This document shows, piece after piece, positions 14,003 to 14,809 of a stretch of DNA of 14,809 nt. The stretch is taken from the NCBI GenBank assembly GCA_025774205.1, contig JALGWK010000026.1, positions 1 to 14,809 of the forward strand, given 5' to 3'. This DNA is from a bacterium. Lineage in GTDB: Bacteria > Blakebacterota > Blakebacteria > Blakebacterales > Blakebacteraceae. A program made the translations under genes and the position numbers. Below the pieces are notes generated by a model that was given only the letters and a program-made list of their open reading frames with translations, was not told the DNA's origin and made no database searches. Numbering within the stretch: the first letter of the stretch is position 1; the number at the start of each line of letters is the position of its first letter.

Positions 14003-14809
14003 ATGAGTACGACCGATCGAAAAGAGAATCCACCGTTCAAAACCGTAGAGGACCTGAACCACTCACCGGCACGGGAGGAGAAGATCCTTGAATGGTGGCG
14101 GGAGCGCGCCATATTCGAGAAAACCCTCGAATTGCGGGAAGGCGCCCCCGATTACGTCTTCTTCGAGGGACCGCCGACCGCGAACGGTCTACCCGGTGTC
14201 CATCATGTTCAAAGCCGGACCTTCAAGGATCTGATCTGCCGCCTGAAGACGATGGAAGGCTATCGGGTTCTCCGCAAGGCGGGCTGGGACACCCATGGTC
14301 TGCCGGTCGAAATCGAAGTCGAGAAACAGCTCGGTCTGAACCACAAGGCGGAGATCGAAGAATACGGAATCGCCGAGTTCAACGAGAAGTGCCGCGCCTC
14401 GGTCAGTCGATACGAGGAGGACTGGCGGCGCCTCACTGAACGGATAGCGTTCTGGCTCGACCTGGACGATCCCTATTTCACGTACACGCCCGAATACATC
14501 GAAAGCGTCTGGTGGATACTCTCCCGGTTCTTCCAGAAGGACCTGATCTATCGCGGCCACCGTATCACTCCGTACTGTCCGAGATGCGGCACGCCCCTCT
14601 CGAGTCATGAGGTCTCACTGGGGTACCGCGACGCCGAGGATCCGTCCATCCATGTCCGATTCCCCGTCCGGGAGGATGAGGCTTCGGCAGAACTCTTCGC
14701 CGACAAACCTGACGGGATGTCGCGCAGTCTCCTGGTCTGGACCACCACCCCGTGGACGATGATCAGCAACACCTTCACGGTGGCGCACCCTGATCTGACT
14801 TACGTGGAA
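14003..14809 (+). CDS. ileS: Isoleucyl-tRNA synthetase, IleS2-like, N-terminal part (3' end outside window)
   Basis: The first 269 residues of a class I isoleucyl-tRNA synthetase; the frame is open to the window edge. It contains FFEGPPTANGLPGVHHV in the nucleotide-binding region, GWDTHGLPVEIEVEK, YTPEYIESVWWILSRF, the CPRCG motif and VWTTTPWTMISN leading to the editing domain. The class signature normally reads HxGH; here residues 65-68 read GVHH, as in a subset of bacterial IleS2 enzymes, and the PPTANG context is also IleS2/eukaryote-like. The ATG at 14003 has no strong Shine-Dalgarno site and follows the PNP-like gene by 28 nt, so it is likely part of the same transcript. Confidence 0.93.
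   Translation, partial: MSTTDRKENPPFKTVEDLNHSPAREEKILEWWRERAIFEKTLELREGAPDYVFFEGPPTANGLPGVHHVQSRTFKDLICRLKTMEGYRVLRKAGWDTHGLPVEIEVEKQLGLNHKAEIEEYGIAEFNEKCRASVSRYEEDWRRLTERIAFWLDLDDPYFTYTPEYIESVWWILSRFFQKDLIYRGHRITPYCPRCGTPLSSHEVSLGYRDAEDPSIHVRFPVREDEASAELFADKPDGMSRSLLVWTTTPWTMISNTFTVAHPDLTYVE

Noticed and set aside
1-14809. tRNA/rRNA genes, CRISPR arrays, insertion sequences, riboswitches
   Set aside because: A manual read found no cloverleaf, regularly spaced repeats, transposase frame or conserved riboswitch core.

Overview
The window is a compact stretch of a GC-rich bacterial chromosome. Nothing in it looks like phage, transposon, CRISPR, tRNA or rRNA. Exported proteins with N-terminal signal peptides, the MEP isoprenoid pathway (ispH), a DivIVA protein beside yggS/yggT, and frequent GTG starts (five of the plus-strand genes) suggest a Gram-negative-type bacterium. 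It may belong to one of the deep GC-rich phyla related to Gemmatimonadota, Latescibacterota, Eisenbacteria or Krumholzibacteriota. That placement is inference from gene style only, since no phylogenetic marker was compared.

Layout. (1) 1-2260, plus strand: the 3' end of an MrfA-type DEXH helicase overlaps by 4 nt a DEDD exonuclease with a C-terminal helical repeat region. This is the MrfAB DNA-repair pair known from Bacillus subtilis (yprA-yprB). (2) 2320-2348: a hairpin between convergent units. (3) 2393-6671, minus strand: three tightly packed exported amidohydrolase-fold proteins. Only the middle one keeps all metal ligands; the two flanking paralogues have lost them. (4) 6672-7025: a divergent intergenic region with inverted repeats and a stretch that looks like a dispersed element. 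(5) 7026-8273: long, cyanobacterial-type ispH. It overlaps by 8 nt a small convergent gene of unknown function (8266-8574). (6) 8695-9812, plus strand: a YjbQ-family protein of the variant lacking the usual histidine, then a 212-residue protein made of two tandem DsrC/TusE-like domains. (7) 9888-14809, plus strand: an exported M28 metallopeptidase, then a dense cluster of yggS, yggT, divIVA, a purine nucleoside phosphorylase-like gene and ileS, which runs off the end.

How the genes fit together. The mrfAB pair would act in mitomycin-type DNA damage repair. The amidohydrolase trio is an apparent translationally coupled operon and may form a mixed active/pseudoenzyme assembly in the envelope. 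The yggS-yggT-divIVA-pnp-ileS block is a housekeeping/cell-envelope cluster whose order is familiar from several phyla.

Most notable points: the tandem DsrC-like protein, with a matching cysteine pair in each repeat and no C-terminal CysA; the IleS with a swapped signature motif (GVHH instead of HxGH), a form reported to give extreme mupirocin resistance; the purine nucleoside phosphorylase homologue that has lost most catalytic residues; and the alternating degenerate/intact amidohydrolases.
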